Notes: generated from the sequence alone by a model not told the origin. Positions 15,165 through 23,030 are shown, counted from the stretch's first letter. The stretch is DNA of 23,117 nt from an uncultured Collinsella sp. (GCA_937934355.1 CALGZY010000007.1:1-23117); one strand, 5' to 3'. Made by a program: numbers and translations.

Positions 15165-16457
15165 GTGCTCGCACCCCATATTTCCGTCGTCAACCTCGGT
15201 TGTCGTGTCAACCGGGTTGAGTCTGACCGTATCACTGCCGATCTTATGCGCTTGGGTTTTGCAATGGTGGAGCCCCGGGACGCCGAACTGATCGTTATCA
15301 ATACCTGTGCCGTGACGGGGGAGGCCGAGGCCAAGACCCGCAAGGCCGTCCGTCACGCCCTGGCATATCCGGGCGAGCCTTACGTGGTCGTAACCGGCTG
15401 CGTCGTCAACCTGCATCCCGAGGAGCTGTTGGAACTCTCCGACCGCGTGATCGCCGAACCATCCAAGATTGACGTCGCCGAGCGCGTCTGCGAGGTGCTG
15501 GGTGTCGAATCCGATAGCGTGCCCGCCTGCAGCGATGGCGACGTGGTCGATGCGCTCGGCCGTTCGCGGCTGGGCGTGAAGATCCAGGATGGCTGCAACC
15601 ACCGCTGCACCTATTGCATCGTGTGGAAGGCCCGCGGCCCCGAGCGTTCCGTACCCGTCGAGTCCGTGCTCGAACAGGTGCGTGAAGCTCAGGAGGCCGG
15701 CGTGCCCGAGGTCGTGCTGACCGGCGTGAATCTGGGCGCCTATGACGGCAAGAGCGCGACCGACGAACATGTTGAGATCGATGAGTTGCTCCAGGCCATC
15801 ATGGAGCGCACCGAGATCGCCCATGTGCGCATCTCCTCGGTCGAGCCCATGGATATCTCTGAGCGCCTGCTTAAGGTTATGGCGCGCTATCCGCAGCGCA
15901 TCGCCCCGTTTTTGCACCTGCCCGTGCAGTCCGGCTGCACGGCGACCCTGCATCGCATGGGCCGCCCCTATAGCGCCGAGGCCTTCGAGGACACGGTGCG
16001 CATGATTCGCGCCAACCTGCCGCAGGCGTCTCTTTCGTGCGACGTTATCGTCGGTTTTCCCGGTGAGACGGACGAGGAATTCGAGGAGTCGCTGGCACTG
16101 TGCCGCCGTGTGGGTTTCTCGCGTATGCACGTGTTCCGCTACAGCAAGCGTCCCGGCACCCTTGCTGCCGAGATGCCCGGCCAGGTGCCGCCCGAGGTTA
16201 TGGCCGAGCGCAGCCGCCGTATGCGGGCCGCCGCACAGGAGCTCGCCATTGCCGACGCTCGTCGTCGCGTGGGCACGGTCGAGCGTGCCGTGCTCGAGTA
16301 TGGCGACAACCTGACGCTCGGTTCGTTCCATCATGCCCGTCTTGACGATACCTGTGGACTTACAGCCCCGTGCCTGCTCGATGTTGCTATCATCGGAGTC
16401 GATGATTCCGGCTTGGTCCATGCACGCAGGGAGGTTCATGGAAGCCTCGAAGATTAG
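15165..16457 (+). CDS. mtaB: tRNA threonylcarbamoyladenosine (t6A37) methylthiotransferase
   Basis: MtaB converts t6A37 to ms2t6A in tRNAs that read ANN codons, using two iron-sulfur clusters. The 430-residue protein has the N-terminal UPF0004 domain with its three cluster cysteines (NLGCRVNRVESD, INTCAVTGEAEAK, VTGCVV). The radical SAM motif is CNHRCTYC (C144, C148, C151), followed by WKARGPERSVP; most relatives read PYARGRxRS here. The SAM-domain signatures RISSVEP, LHLPVQSGC and DVIVGFPGETDEEFE are present, and a short TRAM-like RNA-binding end closes the protein. The GTG at 15165 is preceded by AAGGAG (15154-15159) at 5 nt. The last 20 bp overlap phoH. The dnaJ-mtaB order is shared with Firmicutes, where prmA and rsmE often intervene; here they are absent. 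Confidence 0.92.
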   Translation: MLAPHISVVNLGCRVNRVESDRITADLMRLGFAMVEPRDAELIVINTCAVTGEAEAKTRKAVRHALAYPGEPYVVVTGCVVNLHPEELLELSDRVIAEPSKIDVAERVCEVLGVESDSVPACSDGDVVDALGRSRLGVKIQDGCNHRCTYCIVWKARGPERSVPVESVLEQVREAQEAGVPEVVLTGVNLGAYDGKSATDEHVEIDELLQAIMERTEIAHVRISSVEPMDISERLLKVMARYPQRIAPFLHLPVQSGCTATLHRMGRPYSAEAFEDTVRMIRANLPQASLSCDVIVGFPGETDEEFEESLALCRRVGFSRMHVFRYSKRPGTLAAEMPGQVPPEVMAERSRRMRAAAQELAIADARRRVGTVERAVLEYGDNLTLGSFHHARLDDTCGLTAPCLLDVAIIGVDDSGLVHARREVHGSLED

Positions 16458-17424
16458 ACTTACCGTTCCCGAGGGAATTGATCCCTCGCGCGTTTTGGGC
16501 GCCGGCGACGGCGTCCTTCGTGCGCTCGAGAGCTTGGTTCGCGCTCATGTGGTCGCCCGTGGCGATAGCATCGCCGTGAGCGGCGACCCGGACGAGGTCG
16601 AACTCGTGGCGCGCTTTTTCGAGCACGCTTTTCGCGAGGCGGCCGCCGGGCGCACGCTGTCTGCCGACGATGTCTCTCGCTGCCTGGCTGTCTTGCGCGA
16701 CGGTGAGCACGAGGCTACGTCGCTTCGCGATGACGTGCTGCTTTCGTATCGCGGCCGCGTCATTCGCCCCAAGACGCTCGGGCAAAAGCGCTATGTGGAT
16801 GCCATCCGCTCGCATACCATCACGTTTGGCTTGGGTCCTGCCGGTACCGGTAAGACCTATCTGGCTATGGCGCTCGCCGTTGCCGCGCTCAAGCGTCACG
16901 AGGTGGGCCGTCTGATCTTGACACGTCCGGTTGTCGAGGCGGGGGAGAACCTGGGCTTTTTGCCCGGTACCCTTGAGGAAAAGATCGATCCCTACATGCG
17001 TCCGCTCTACGACGCCCTTTTTGACATGATGGATCGCGAGCGCACCGATGAGCTTATGGAGCGCGGCGTGATTGAGATCGCCCCGCTTGCCTACATGCGC
17101 GGCCGCACGCTGAGCGATGCTTTCGTGGTGCTCGACGAGGCGCAAAATACCACGCCCGAGCAGATGAAGATGTTCCTGACGCGCCTGGGCTTCAACTCCA
17201 AGTTTGTGATTACCGGCGACCTGAGTCAGCGCGACCTGGTGGGTCGTCGTGGTGGTTTGGCCGATGTCGAGAAGATTTTGGGCCGTGTCGACGATGTCGC
17301 ATTTTCGCACCTGGAGCGCGCCGACGTGGTGCGCCATGCCTTGGTGGGACGTATCGTCGAGGCATATGATGCTTATGATGACGTGCGCGAGCAGCGCCCG
17401 CGCGACCGAAAGGAGTCCCGTTGA
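16438..17424 (+). CDS. phoH: PhoH-family ATPase
   Basis: PhoH-like proteins are P-loop NTPases related to the helicase fold. They are almost always encoded next to ybeY and are implicated in RNA metabolism, though the exact reaction is unsettled. The 328-residue protein has an N-terminal KH-like region (LTVPEGIDPSRVLGAGDGVL), Walker A GPAGTGKT at 133-140 and the PhoH-typical RPVVEAGENLGFLPG. EKIDPYMRPLYDAL, Walker B FVVLDEAQNT and sensor TGDLSQRDL follow. The ATG at 16438 has GGGAGG (16429-16434) just 3 nt before it. Upstream in-frame ATGs lie inside mtaB without support. It overlaps mtaB by 20 bp and shares the four bases TTGA with the start of ybeY. Confidence 0.93.
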   Translation: MEASKIRLTVPEGIDPSRVLGAGDGVLRALESLVRAHVVARGDSIAVSGDPDEVELVARFFEHAFREAAAGRTLSADDVSRCLAVLRDGEHEATSLRDDVLLSYRGRVIRPKTLGQKRYVDAIRSHTITFGLGPAGTGKTYLAMALAVAALKRHEVGRLILTRPVVEAGENLGFLPGTLEEKIDPYMRPLYDALFDMMDRERTDELMERGVIEIAPLAYMRGRTLSDAFVVLDEAQNTTPEQMKMFLTRLGFNSKFVITGDLSQRDLVGRRGGLADVEKILGRVDDVAFSHLERADVVRHALVGRIVEAYDAYDDVREQRPRDRKESR

Positions 17425-17930
17425 GTGTATTGATCAGCAACGATGCCGAGCTCGATACGCTGCTCGACGCCCAGGAGGTGGAGCACATCTGCGAGGTTGT
17501 GCTTGCCGCCGAGGGCGTTGAGCGTGAAGTCGAGATTTCCCTTTCGTATGTCGACGAGGACGAGATGCACGAGCTCAACCACGAGTGGCGCGGTATCGAC
17601 CGCACCACCGATGTGCTCTCGTTTGAATGCGACTCGGCCTTTGACGAGGATATTCCCGCCGACGAGACGCTCGAGCTCGGCGATATCATCTTGGCCCCGC
17701 AGGTTATTGCCCGTCAGGCCCCCGGTTTTGGCAATAGCTCCGCTGACGAGTGTCGTCTGATGCTCGTACACGGCATGCTGCACTTGCTGGGCTATGACCA
17801 TATCGAGGACGACGAGGCCGAGGTCATGGAGGCCCGCGAGGACGCCATCCTGCGCGATCTGGCGTTCGAGCGCGGCGAGGACCCCAAGCTAGTCCACGTC
17901 GGCCCCATCACCAACCACGCCCACGACTAG
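17421..17930 (+). CDS. ybeY: Endoribonuclease YbeY (16S rRNA maturation)
   Basis: YbeY is a zinc-dependent single-strand endoribonuclease needed for 16S rRNA 3'-end processing and 70S quality control. The 169-residue protein has the TDVLSFE motif (as TTDVLSFECD), LGDIILAP and the metal-binding HGMLHLLGYDH (H117, H121, H127), the family signature. The start is TTG at 17421, overlapping the phoH stop as TTGA, with AGGAG (17411-17415) 5 nt upstream. A TTG start for an essential-type gene probably limits its translation and ties it to phoH. The acidic tail after the metal site (EDDEAEVMEAREDAIL) is normal for the family. Confidence 0.94.
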   Translation: MSVLISNDAELDTLLDAQEVEHICEVVLAAEGVEREVEISLSYVDEDEMHELNHEWRGIDRTTDVLSFECDSAFDEDIPADETLELGDIILAPQVIARQAPGFGNSSADECRLMLVHGMLHLLGYDHIEDDEAEVMEAREDAILRDLAFERGEDPKLVHVGPITNHAHD

Positions 17931-17939
17931 GAGCCGTCT

Positions 17940-18317
17940 ATGATTCCCGGATCGAACAAGGACCATCCGTCCTTCTTAAAGTCGTTTTCCTACGCCATGG
18001 AGGGCTTCGTTACCGCCGTCAAGACCGAGCGCAACATCAAGGTCATGCTCGTGGCGGGCGTGTGCACCGTCATTGCCGGCTGTATCGTGGGCCTCGACAT
18101 TGCCGAGTGGGCCACGATTATCATCTGTTGTGGCCTGGTGATTCACGGCGAGCTGTGCAACACCGCTATGGAGGCTATCGTCGACCTAGCGACCCAGGAG
18201 CTCCATCCGCTGGCCAAGCGTGCGAAGGACATCGCCGCCGCCTCTGTTTACATTCTTTCCATCACCGCCGCAATTGTGGGCGTGCTGGTATTTGCCCACG
18301 CGCTCGGCTTTATTTAG
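17940..18317 (+). CDS. dgkA: Undecaprenol/diacylglycerol kinase family protein
   Basis: This small integral membrane kinase phosphorylates a lipid alcohol. In Gram-positive bacteria the family member usually acts on undecaprenol, recycling the carrier for cell-wall precursors. The 125-residue protein has three membrane segments (about 35-53, 56-75 and 100-123), an amphipathic N-terminus (FSYAMEGFVTAVKTERNIKVM) and the catalytic ELCNTAMEAIVDL with its Glu residues. HPLAKRAKDIAAASV completes the signature. The ATG at 17940 is preceded by TAGGAG that includes the ybeY stop. The substrate cannot be told from sequence alone; undecaprenol is inferred from the ybeY-dgkA-era context typical of Gram-positive genomes. 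Confidence 0.9.
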   Translation: MIPGSNKDHPSFLKSFSYAMEGFVTAVKTERNIKVMLVAGVCTVIAGCIVGLDIAEWATIIICCGLVIHGELCNTAMEAIVDLATQELHPLAKRAKDIAAASVYILSITAAIVGVLVFAHALGFI

Positions 18318-18329
18318 AAAGGGATTCCC

Positions 18330-19397
18330 ATGTCCGACAATATGCAGTCTGCCGATGAGATTTTGGACGACGAGTCCCTGGACGCGGTGGATACCGAGGA
18401 GCTCGAGGAAGTCGAGGAGTTCGACCCGTTTGAGGGCATGAGCGATGAGGAGCTCGACGCCCTGTGCGACGAGGACGACAACCTCGCGGGCTTTGGCGAC
18501 GTGGAGCCCGGTTTCCGCAGCGGCTTTGTGGCCCTGGTCGGTCGTCCCAACGCCGGCAAGTCTACGCTGCTCAACGCCTGCTATGGCAAGAAGGTCGCCA
18601 TCACTTCGCCGGTGGCCCAGACGACCCGCCGCCGCATGCGCGCCGTCGTCAACCGTCCCGGCTACCAGCTGGTCTTTGTCGATACCCCGGGTATTCATAA
18701 GCCCAAGGACGGCCTGGGATCCGAGCTCAACAAGAGCGCGCTGTTCGAGCTGAACGATGTTGATGTCGTCGCGTTTTTGATTGATGCCACCAAACCGATC
18801 GGCAGGGGAGACGCCTGGGTTGCCGAGCGCGTCAGATGCGCCCGTTGCAAGAAGGTCCTGGTGCTCACTAAGGCCGATGAGGCCGACCCCGCACAGGTCA
18901 TGGAGCAGCTCAAGGCAGCCCACGAGCTCATGGAATATGACGACGAGATCGTGACGTCGTCGGTCAAGAACTTCAACGTCGATGCCTTTATCGAGACCGT
19001 TGCGCACTTTTTGCCCGAGGGTCCGCGTTGGTTCCCCGAGGATATGGGTACCGACGCTTCCGACGAAACGCTCGTTGCCGAGTTTGTGCGCGAGAAGGTC
19101 TTGCGCCGCACCCGTGATGAGATCCCGCACTCCGTTGGCGTGATCTGCGATGCACTCGAGCAGACCAAGAAGGTACTGCGCGTGCACGCCACCATTTACG
19201 TCGAGCGCGAGGGCCAAAAGGGCATCATCATCGGCAAGGGCGGCGAGATGATCAAGCATATCGGTATCGACGCCCGTCGCGATCTTGAGCGTATCTTTGG
19301 CACGCAGGTCTTTTTGGAGCTGGACGTGAAGGTCAAGGCCGGCTGGCGTGACGACGAGGCCCAGATTCGCCGCTTTGGCTACAACGCCGAGGACTAA
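18330..19397 (+). CDS. era: GTPase Era with acidic N-terminal extension
   Basis: Era binds the 3' end of 16S rRNA and the 30S subunit during assembly. The GTPase domain starts near residue 65 with VALVGRPNAGKST (G1 at 71-79); switch QTTRRRMRAVV, G3 DTPGIHKP and G4 as LTKADE follow. The C-terminal KH domain contains the GxxG segment IIIGKGGEMIKHIG. The protein is 355 residues, about 55 longer than a typical Era. The extra N-terminus has 26 Asp/Glu in the first 60 residues and no Lys or Arg before R63. The start at 18330 has AAAGGG (18318-18323) at 6 nt. A later start (M37, 18438) would remove half of the extension but has no ribosome-binding site. It lies between dgkA and recO, a conserved order. 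Confidence 0.95.
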   Translation: MSDNMQSADEILDDESLDAVDTEELEEVEEFDPFEGMSDEELDALCDEDDNLAGFGDVEPGFRSGFVALVGRPNAGKSTLLNACYGKKVAITSPVAQTTRRRMRAVVNRPGYQLVFVDTPGIHKPKDGLGSELNKSALFELNDVDVVAFLIDATKPIGRGDAWVAERVRCARCKKVLVLTKADEADPAQVMEQLKAAHELMEYDDEIVTSSVKNFNVDAFIETVAHFLPEGPRWFPEDMGTDASDETLVAEFVREKVLRRTRDEIPHSVGVICDALEQTKKVLRVHATIYVEREGQKGIIIGKGGEMIKHIGIDARRDLERIFGTQVFLELDVKVKAGWRDDEAQIRRFGYNAED

Positions 19398-19412
19398 GGG
19401 CGCGCGGCGCGC

Positions 19413-20162
19413 ATGGCAGGCTCCCGGACATATCGCACGAAGGTACTCGTCCTCGACAAGACGAAGCTCAAAGAGACGGACTTGATCCTGACGATGCTTG
19501 ACGAGTGGGGTCGGCAGGTTCGTGCCGTGGCAAAGGGCGCCCGCAAACCCGGTGGACGCCTGGCTGCGCGCTGCGAGCTGTTCTGTACCGTCGATATGCT
19601 GCTTGCGCATGGACGGTCGCTCGACGTGGTTTCCCAGGCCGAGCTTATGGAGGCGCCGCTCGGCGTTGCGCCCGATTACGAGACGACATGCGCCGCAAGC
19701 GCGATCGCCGAGGTCGCGCGCGTGTGCTCGTTCGAGGACGCCGAGGACCCGTTTACCTTTGCTATCACGCAGCGGGCGCTCACGCTTGTCGGCAGCGGGC
19801 TCGACGCGGCACATATGGACCTACTTGTGGCGGCATATGTCTTTAAGCTGCTATCGCACGTTGGCTATCGTCCCGATTTTTCGGCCTGTGTGCTGTGCGG
19901 AGACCCCATGCTGTCGTATTTTTCAGCCCAGGCGGGCGGTCTCATGTGCGGGTCGTGCGCGTCGAGCGTTCCAGGTGCCGAACTGGTGTCGACCGGTGAG
20001 ACCGCATGGCTGCGCGCCCTCATGTCCATGACCTTCGATGCGCTCATGGCCGAGCGAATCGACCCGCATACGGCGGCATTCCTGCTCGGGCTTTCGCATG
20101 TTTGGGCTGCGACGCACACCGATCAGCGCCTCCGCGCGATGGAATTCATGTTGGGTCGGTGA
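19413..20162 (+). CDS. recO: DNA repair protein RecO
   Basis: RecO binds single-stranded DNA and SSB and helps RecR load RecA in the RecFOR recombination pathway. The 249-residue protein has the N-terminal OB fold (RTKVLVLDKTKLKETDLILTMLDEWG, broken by family-typical GRQVRAVAKGARKPGGRLAARCELF), a helical middle and a zinc-binding C4 module (C159, C162, C179, C182: CVLCGD and CGSC). The ATG at 19413 is 15 bp after era, preceded only by AAGGG at a wide spacing and by the near-palindrome GCGCGCGGCGCGC. Initiation may thus depend on coupling to era. With imported DNA from ComEC, RecO could serve in transformation as well as repair (inference). Confidence 0.93.
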   Translation: MAGSRTYRTKVLVLDKTKLKETDLILTMLDEWGRQVRAVAKGARKPGGRLAARCELFCTVDMLLAHGRSLDVVSQAELMEAPLGVAPDYETTCAASAIAEVARVCSFEDAEDPFTFAITQRALTLVGSGLDAAHMDLLVAAYVFKLLSHVGYRPDFSACVLCGDPMLSYFSAQAGGLMCGSCASSVPGAELVSTGETAWLRALMSMTFDALMAERIDPHTAAFLLGLSHVWAATHTDQRLRAMEFMLGR

Positions 20163-20186
20163 TGATGCGCAGGCGCGGGCTGCTTG

Positions 20187-20195
20187 TGGTAACAT
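20187..20195 (+). promoter_or_regulatory. Extended -10 promoter of rpsO
   Basis: TGGTAACAT is an extended -10 (TGn plus TAACAT) 25 bp after the recO stop. No -35 is visible. The start near 20202 would give a leader of about 100 nt before rpsO. The rpsT promoter has the same TGn-extended form. Confidence 0.5.
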
Positions 20196-20225
20196 ACCGA
20201 CCTGTTGGTACCTCGACCTTGGTTG

Positions 20226-20280
20226 TTCGCTCCACCGGCGGCTTCCCAGTCCGAGGCGAATCGAGTCGCCCGTGGGCGAC
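20226..20280 (+). promoter_or_regulatory. Structured rpsO leader (possible S15 autoregulatory site)
   Basis: TTCGC (20226-20230) can pair with GCGAA (20256-20260), enclosing further G/C-rich pairing. A second hairpin, GTCGCC (20265-20270) and GGCGAC (20275-20280) with loop CGTG, lies 8 nt before the ribosome-binding site. S15 is known to repress its own mRNA through lineage-specific leader structures. Whether this one binds S15 is inferred from position only. Confidence 0.4.
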
Positions 20281-20300
20281 GCAAAACGAAAGGTGAAACA

Positions 20301-20579
20301 ATGACTGTTTCCAAAGAGCGCAAGGCGGAGCTGACTGCCCAGTTCGGTAACACCCCGGTCGACACCGGCAACCCCAAGGTTCAGGTCGCCATCCTGTCCG
20401 AGCGCATCAAGGAGCTGACCGAGCACATGAAGTCCCACCAGAAGGACTTCCACACCCGTCGTGGCCTGCTCATGCTCGTCGGCCGTCGTCGTCGTCTTCT
20501 CTCCTACATCAAGAAGAACGACATCGTCGAGTACCGTGAGCTCATCAAGGCTCTGGGCATCCGCGACAACATCCAGTAG
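20301..20579 (+). CDS. rpsO: Ribosomal protein S15
   Basis: S15 (92 residues) is a primary 16S rRNA binder at the central-domain three-way junction and forms an intersubunit bridge. The family pattern is clear: an N-terminal helix (SKERKAELTAQFG) and PVDTGNPKVQVAILSERIKELTEHMKSHQKD interrupted by the usual turn. The basic core RRGLLMLVGRRRRLLSYIKK and a final YRELIKALGIR complete it. The ATG at 20301 has AAAGG (20289-20293) 7 nt upstream; a frame open from 20205 begins at a TTG in the leader and is not used. Strong bias to C-ending codons suits high expression. It has its own promoter and terminator, followed by pnp, a pairing conserved across many bacteria. Confidence 0.97.
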   Translation: MTVSKERKAELTAQFGNTPVDTGNPKVQVAILSERIKELTEHMKSHQKDFHTRRGLLMLVGRRRRLLSYIKKNDIVEYRELIKALGIRDNIQ

Positions 20580-20594
20580 GATTTGTACATGCTA

Positions 20595-20627
20595 AGAGCG
20601 TCCTGCGCAGCGGGGCGCTCTTTTTGT
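20595..20627 (+). terminator. Intrinsic terminator between rpsO and pnp
   Basis: AGAGCGTCCT (20595-20604) pairs with GGGGCGCTCT (20612-20621) through 10 pairs including G-U, followed by TTTTT. It should strongly reduce readthrough from rpsO into pnp. Confidence 0.9.
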
Positions 20628-20644
20628 GTAAGGGCGCGAACAAT

Positions 20645-20715
20645 CACGCTCTGAAGCGTGGCGGGGGCAGGGGGCCCGCGTCACATGAGAAGCCCGCAGG
20701 CAAGGGGCCTGTGGG
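20645..20715 (+). promoter_or_regulatory. Series of hairpins in the pnp leader
   Basis: Three consecutive stem-loops lie between the rpsO terminator and pnp: CACGCT/AGCGTG (20645-20660), GCGGG/CCCGC (20661-20679) and CCCGCAGGC/GCCTGTGGG (20693-20715, 9 bp with one G-U). The last ends 5 nt before the ribosome-binding site GGAG. PNPase is known to autoregulate through a leader hairpin cut by RNase III in E. coli. The same role here is inferred. I could not place a pnp promoter with confidence. Confidence 0.5.
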
Positions 20716-20728
20716 GTAAAGGAGAACA

Positions 20729-22975
20729 ATGACACTCGTATCCAAGACCTTTGAGCTGTACGGCAAGACCTACACCTTTGAGTCGGGCGAGCTTGCCAAG
20801 CAGGCCACCGGCGCCTGCCTGGTCAAGCAGGGCGACACCACGATGCTCGACACCGTGGTCGTCTCCAAGGAGCGCAAGAACTACGACTTCTTCCCGCTGA
20901 CCGTCGACTTCAACGAGAAGATGTACGCAGCCGGCCGCATCCCGGGTGGCTACCTCAAGCGTGAGGGCCGTCCCAGCGAGAAGGCCACGCTCACCGCGCG
21001 CATGATCGACCGTCCGATTCGCCCGAGCTTCCCGGACGGCTTCCGCAACGAGGTACACATTGTCGCTACCTCGCTCGTCGCCGACCAGGTCAACCCCTTC
21101 GACGTCATCAACGTCATGGGTGCCTCCCTGGCCATGACGCTCGGCGGCGTGCCCTTCGAGGGCCCGCTTGCCTGCGTGCGCATCGGCCGTAACGTGGAGA
21201 CCGGCGAGTTTATCGTCAACCCCACCTACGAGGAGCGCGAGAACTCCGATCTGGACCTGGAGCTGGGCGGATCCGCCGACTTCATCTCGATGGTCGAGGC
21301 CGGCGCCGAGGAGATCTCCGAGGACGACATGCTCGCCGCTATGAAGTTTGGCCAGGAGGCCCTTGCTGCTTTCTGCCAGGCTCAGGACGAGTTCGTCGCC
21401 GAGTGGGAGCAGGTTAACGGCCCCATCGTCAAGAAGGAGTACCCGCTCGACCAGCCCGTCGAGGAGGTCCAGGAGCGCATCTTCGCCCACTACGACGAGA
21501 TGGCTGCCGCCCTTCGCGACGCCGACAAGCTCTCCCGTATCGGTAAGGTCGAGGCTCTGAAGGAGTCCATCCGCGCCGAGTTCACCGAGGAGGAGCAGGC
21601 CGCTTGGGAGCGCGAGATCCCCGTGGCGCTCAAGAAGCTCGAGAAGAAGGCCATGCGCACCATGGTCGTCGAGACCGGCGAGCGCGTCGACGGCCGTGCT
21701 GCCGACGAGATCCGTCCCATCATGGTGAAGGACAACTACCTGCCGCTCGTTCACGGCTCTGGTCTGTTCCAGCGTGGCCAGACCCAGGTGCTTTCCGTCC
21801 TGTCGCTCGGTATGCTCAACGAGGGCCAGCGCTTGGACACCATCGAGCCCACCGAGGGCAAGCGCTACATGCACCACTACAACTTCCCGCCTTTCTGCAC
21901 CGGCGAGACCGGCCGCATGGGCAGCCCCAAGCGCCGCGAGATCGGCCATGGCAATCTGGCCGAGCGCGCTCTGCTTCCGGTGCTTCCCGACGAGAACGAG
22001 TTCCCCTACGCCATCCGCGTCGTCTCCGAGGTCATGGAGTCCAACGGCTCCTCTTCGATGGCTTCGACCTGCGGCTCCACGCTCGCCCTTATGGACGGCG
22101 GCGTGCCCATTAAGCGCCCGGTCTCCGGTATCGCCATGGGCCTGATCCAGGAGGAGGGCAAGACAGTGGTCCTGTCCGACATCCAGGGTCTCGAGGACTT
22201 CCTGGGCGACATGGACTTTAAGGTCACCGGCACCACCGAGGGCATCACCGCCCTGCAGATGGACAACAAGGCCACCGGCCTCACCTTCGACATCCTGGCC
22301 CGCGCCCTGCAGCAGGCCAAGGAGGGTCGCGCCTTCATCCTGCAGAAGATGCTCGATGTGATCCCCGAGCCGCGCCACACCACGCGCAGCACCGCTCCGC
22401 GCATCGTTTCCATCCAGGTTCCGACCGACAAGATCCGCGACGTCATCGGTTCCGGCGGTAAGGTCATCCGCGGTATCCAGGACGAGACCGGCGCCTCGGT
22501 CGACATCCAGGAGGACGGTACCGTCTTTGTCGGCGGCACCGGCGAGTCCGTCGACCAGGCCGTCGAGCGTATCAAGCTCATCATCAAGGTTCCCGAGCCG
22601 GGCGAGGAGTACACCGGTCGTGTGGTCTCCATCCAGCCCTTCGGCGCCTTCGTCAACCTGCTGCCCGGTAAGGACGGCCTGCTGCACATCTCCCGCGTCG
22701 CCAAGGGCCGCGTGGAGAAGGTTGAGGACGTCCTCAACGTGGGCGACGAGGTCAAGGTCGTCGTCATCGAGGTCGACGATCGCGGCAAGATCTCGCTCGA
22801 TCGTCTTGATAAGCCCGAGGCCCCGGCTCGTGCCGAGGGTGCCTCCGAGGGCGACGGCGAGCACTTCCAGCGTCGTGAGCGTCCGCGTCGCGAGCGCTCC
22901 GAGCGCAGCGACCGTCCGCGCCGTCCCGGTGACAACGGAGGCCGCAAGCCCCGCCGTCACCACGACGCCGAGTAA
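20729..22975 (+). CDS. pnp: Polyribonucleotide nucleotidyltransferase (PNPase)
   Basis: PNPase is a trimeric 3'-5' phosphorolytic exoribonuclease for mRNA decay that can also add tails. The 748-residue protein has two RNase PH domains, the first with FFPLTVDFNEKMYAAGRIPGG split by family residues and IDRPIRPSFP. The second is catalytic, with MHHYNFPPFCTGE, KRREIGHGNLAERAL and STCGSTLALMDGGVP. An alpha-helical linker separates them. A KH domain (about 559-620, VIGSGGKVIRGI) and an S1 domain (about 625-695, YTGRVVSIQPFGAFV) follow. The C-terminal 50 residues are rich in Arg, Glu and Asp (RRERPRRERSERSDRPRR), an unstructured basic tail. The ATG at 20729 has AAAGGAG 4 nt upstream. Codons are strongly C-biased, as in rpsO. 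Confidence 0.97.
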   Translation: MTLVSKTFELYGKTYTFESGELAKQATGACLVKQGDTTMLDTVVVSKERKNYDFFPLTVDFNEKMYAAGRIPGGYLKREGRPSEKATLTARMIDRPIRPSFPDGFRNEVHIVATSLVADQVNPFDVINVMGASLAMTLGGVPFEGPLACVRIGRNVETGEFIVNPTYEERENSDLDLELGGSADFISMVEAGAEEISEDDMLAAMKFGQEALAAFCQAQDEFVAEWEQVNGPIVKKEYPLDQPVEEVQERIFAHYDEMAAALRDADKLSRIGKVEALKESIRAEFTEEEQAAWEREIPVALKKLEKKAMRTMVVETGERVDGRAADEIRPIMVKDNYLPLVHGSGLFQRGQTQVLSVLSLGMLNEGQRLDTIEPTEGKRYMHHYNFPPFCTGETGRMGSPKRREIGHGNLAERALLPVLPDENEFPYAIRVVSEVMESNGSSSMASTCGSTLALMDGGVPIKRPVSGIAMGLIQEEGKTVVLSDIQGLEDFLGDMDFKVTGTTEGITALQMDNKATGLTFDILARALQQAKEGRAFILQKMLDVIPEPRHTTRSTAPRIVSIQVPTDKIRDVIGSGGKVIRGIQDETGASVDIQEDGTVFVGGTGESVDQAVERIKLIIKVPEPGEEYTGRVVSIQPFGAFVNLLPGKDGLLHISRVAKGRVEKVEDVLNVGDEVKVVVIEVDDRGKISLDRLDKPEAPARAEGASEGDGEHFQRRERPRRERSERSDRPRRPGDNGGRKPRRHHDAE

Positions 22976-22998
22976 CAGCCGCACATAAGCAGTTCAAC

Positions 22999-23030
22999 AA
23001 GGGCGACTCCGCAATGGGGTCGCCCTTTTG
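22999..23030 (+). terminator. Intrinsic terminator after pnp
   Basis: AAGGGCGACTCC (22999-23010) pairs with GGGGTCGCCCTT (23016-23027), a 12-bp stem with one G-U and loop GCAAT, followed by TT. Confidence 0.92.

Noticed and set aside
20663..20715. G-quadruplex before pnp
   Set aside because: The four G runs exist, but one connecting loop would be about 28 nt and competing C-rich hairpins are more stable, so it is not listed as a feature.
20681..22984. A 767-codon open frame on the - strand covering all of pnp
   Set aside because: It is a mirror of the strongly biased pnp codons; the translation is low-complexity Leu/Gly/Ala/Asp with no family resemblance and no ribosome-binding site. Similar long - strand frames at 14748-16439, 18186-19814, 9278-10507 and 2289-3281 are rejected for the same reason.
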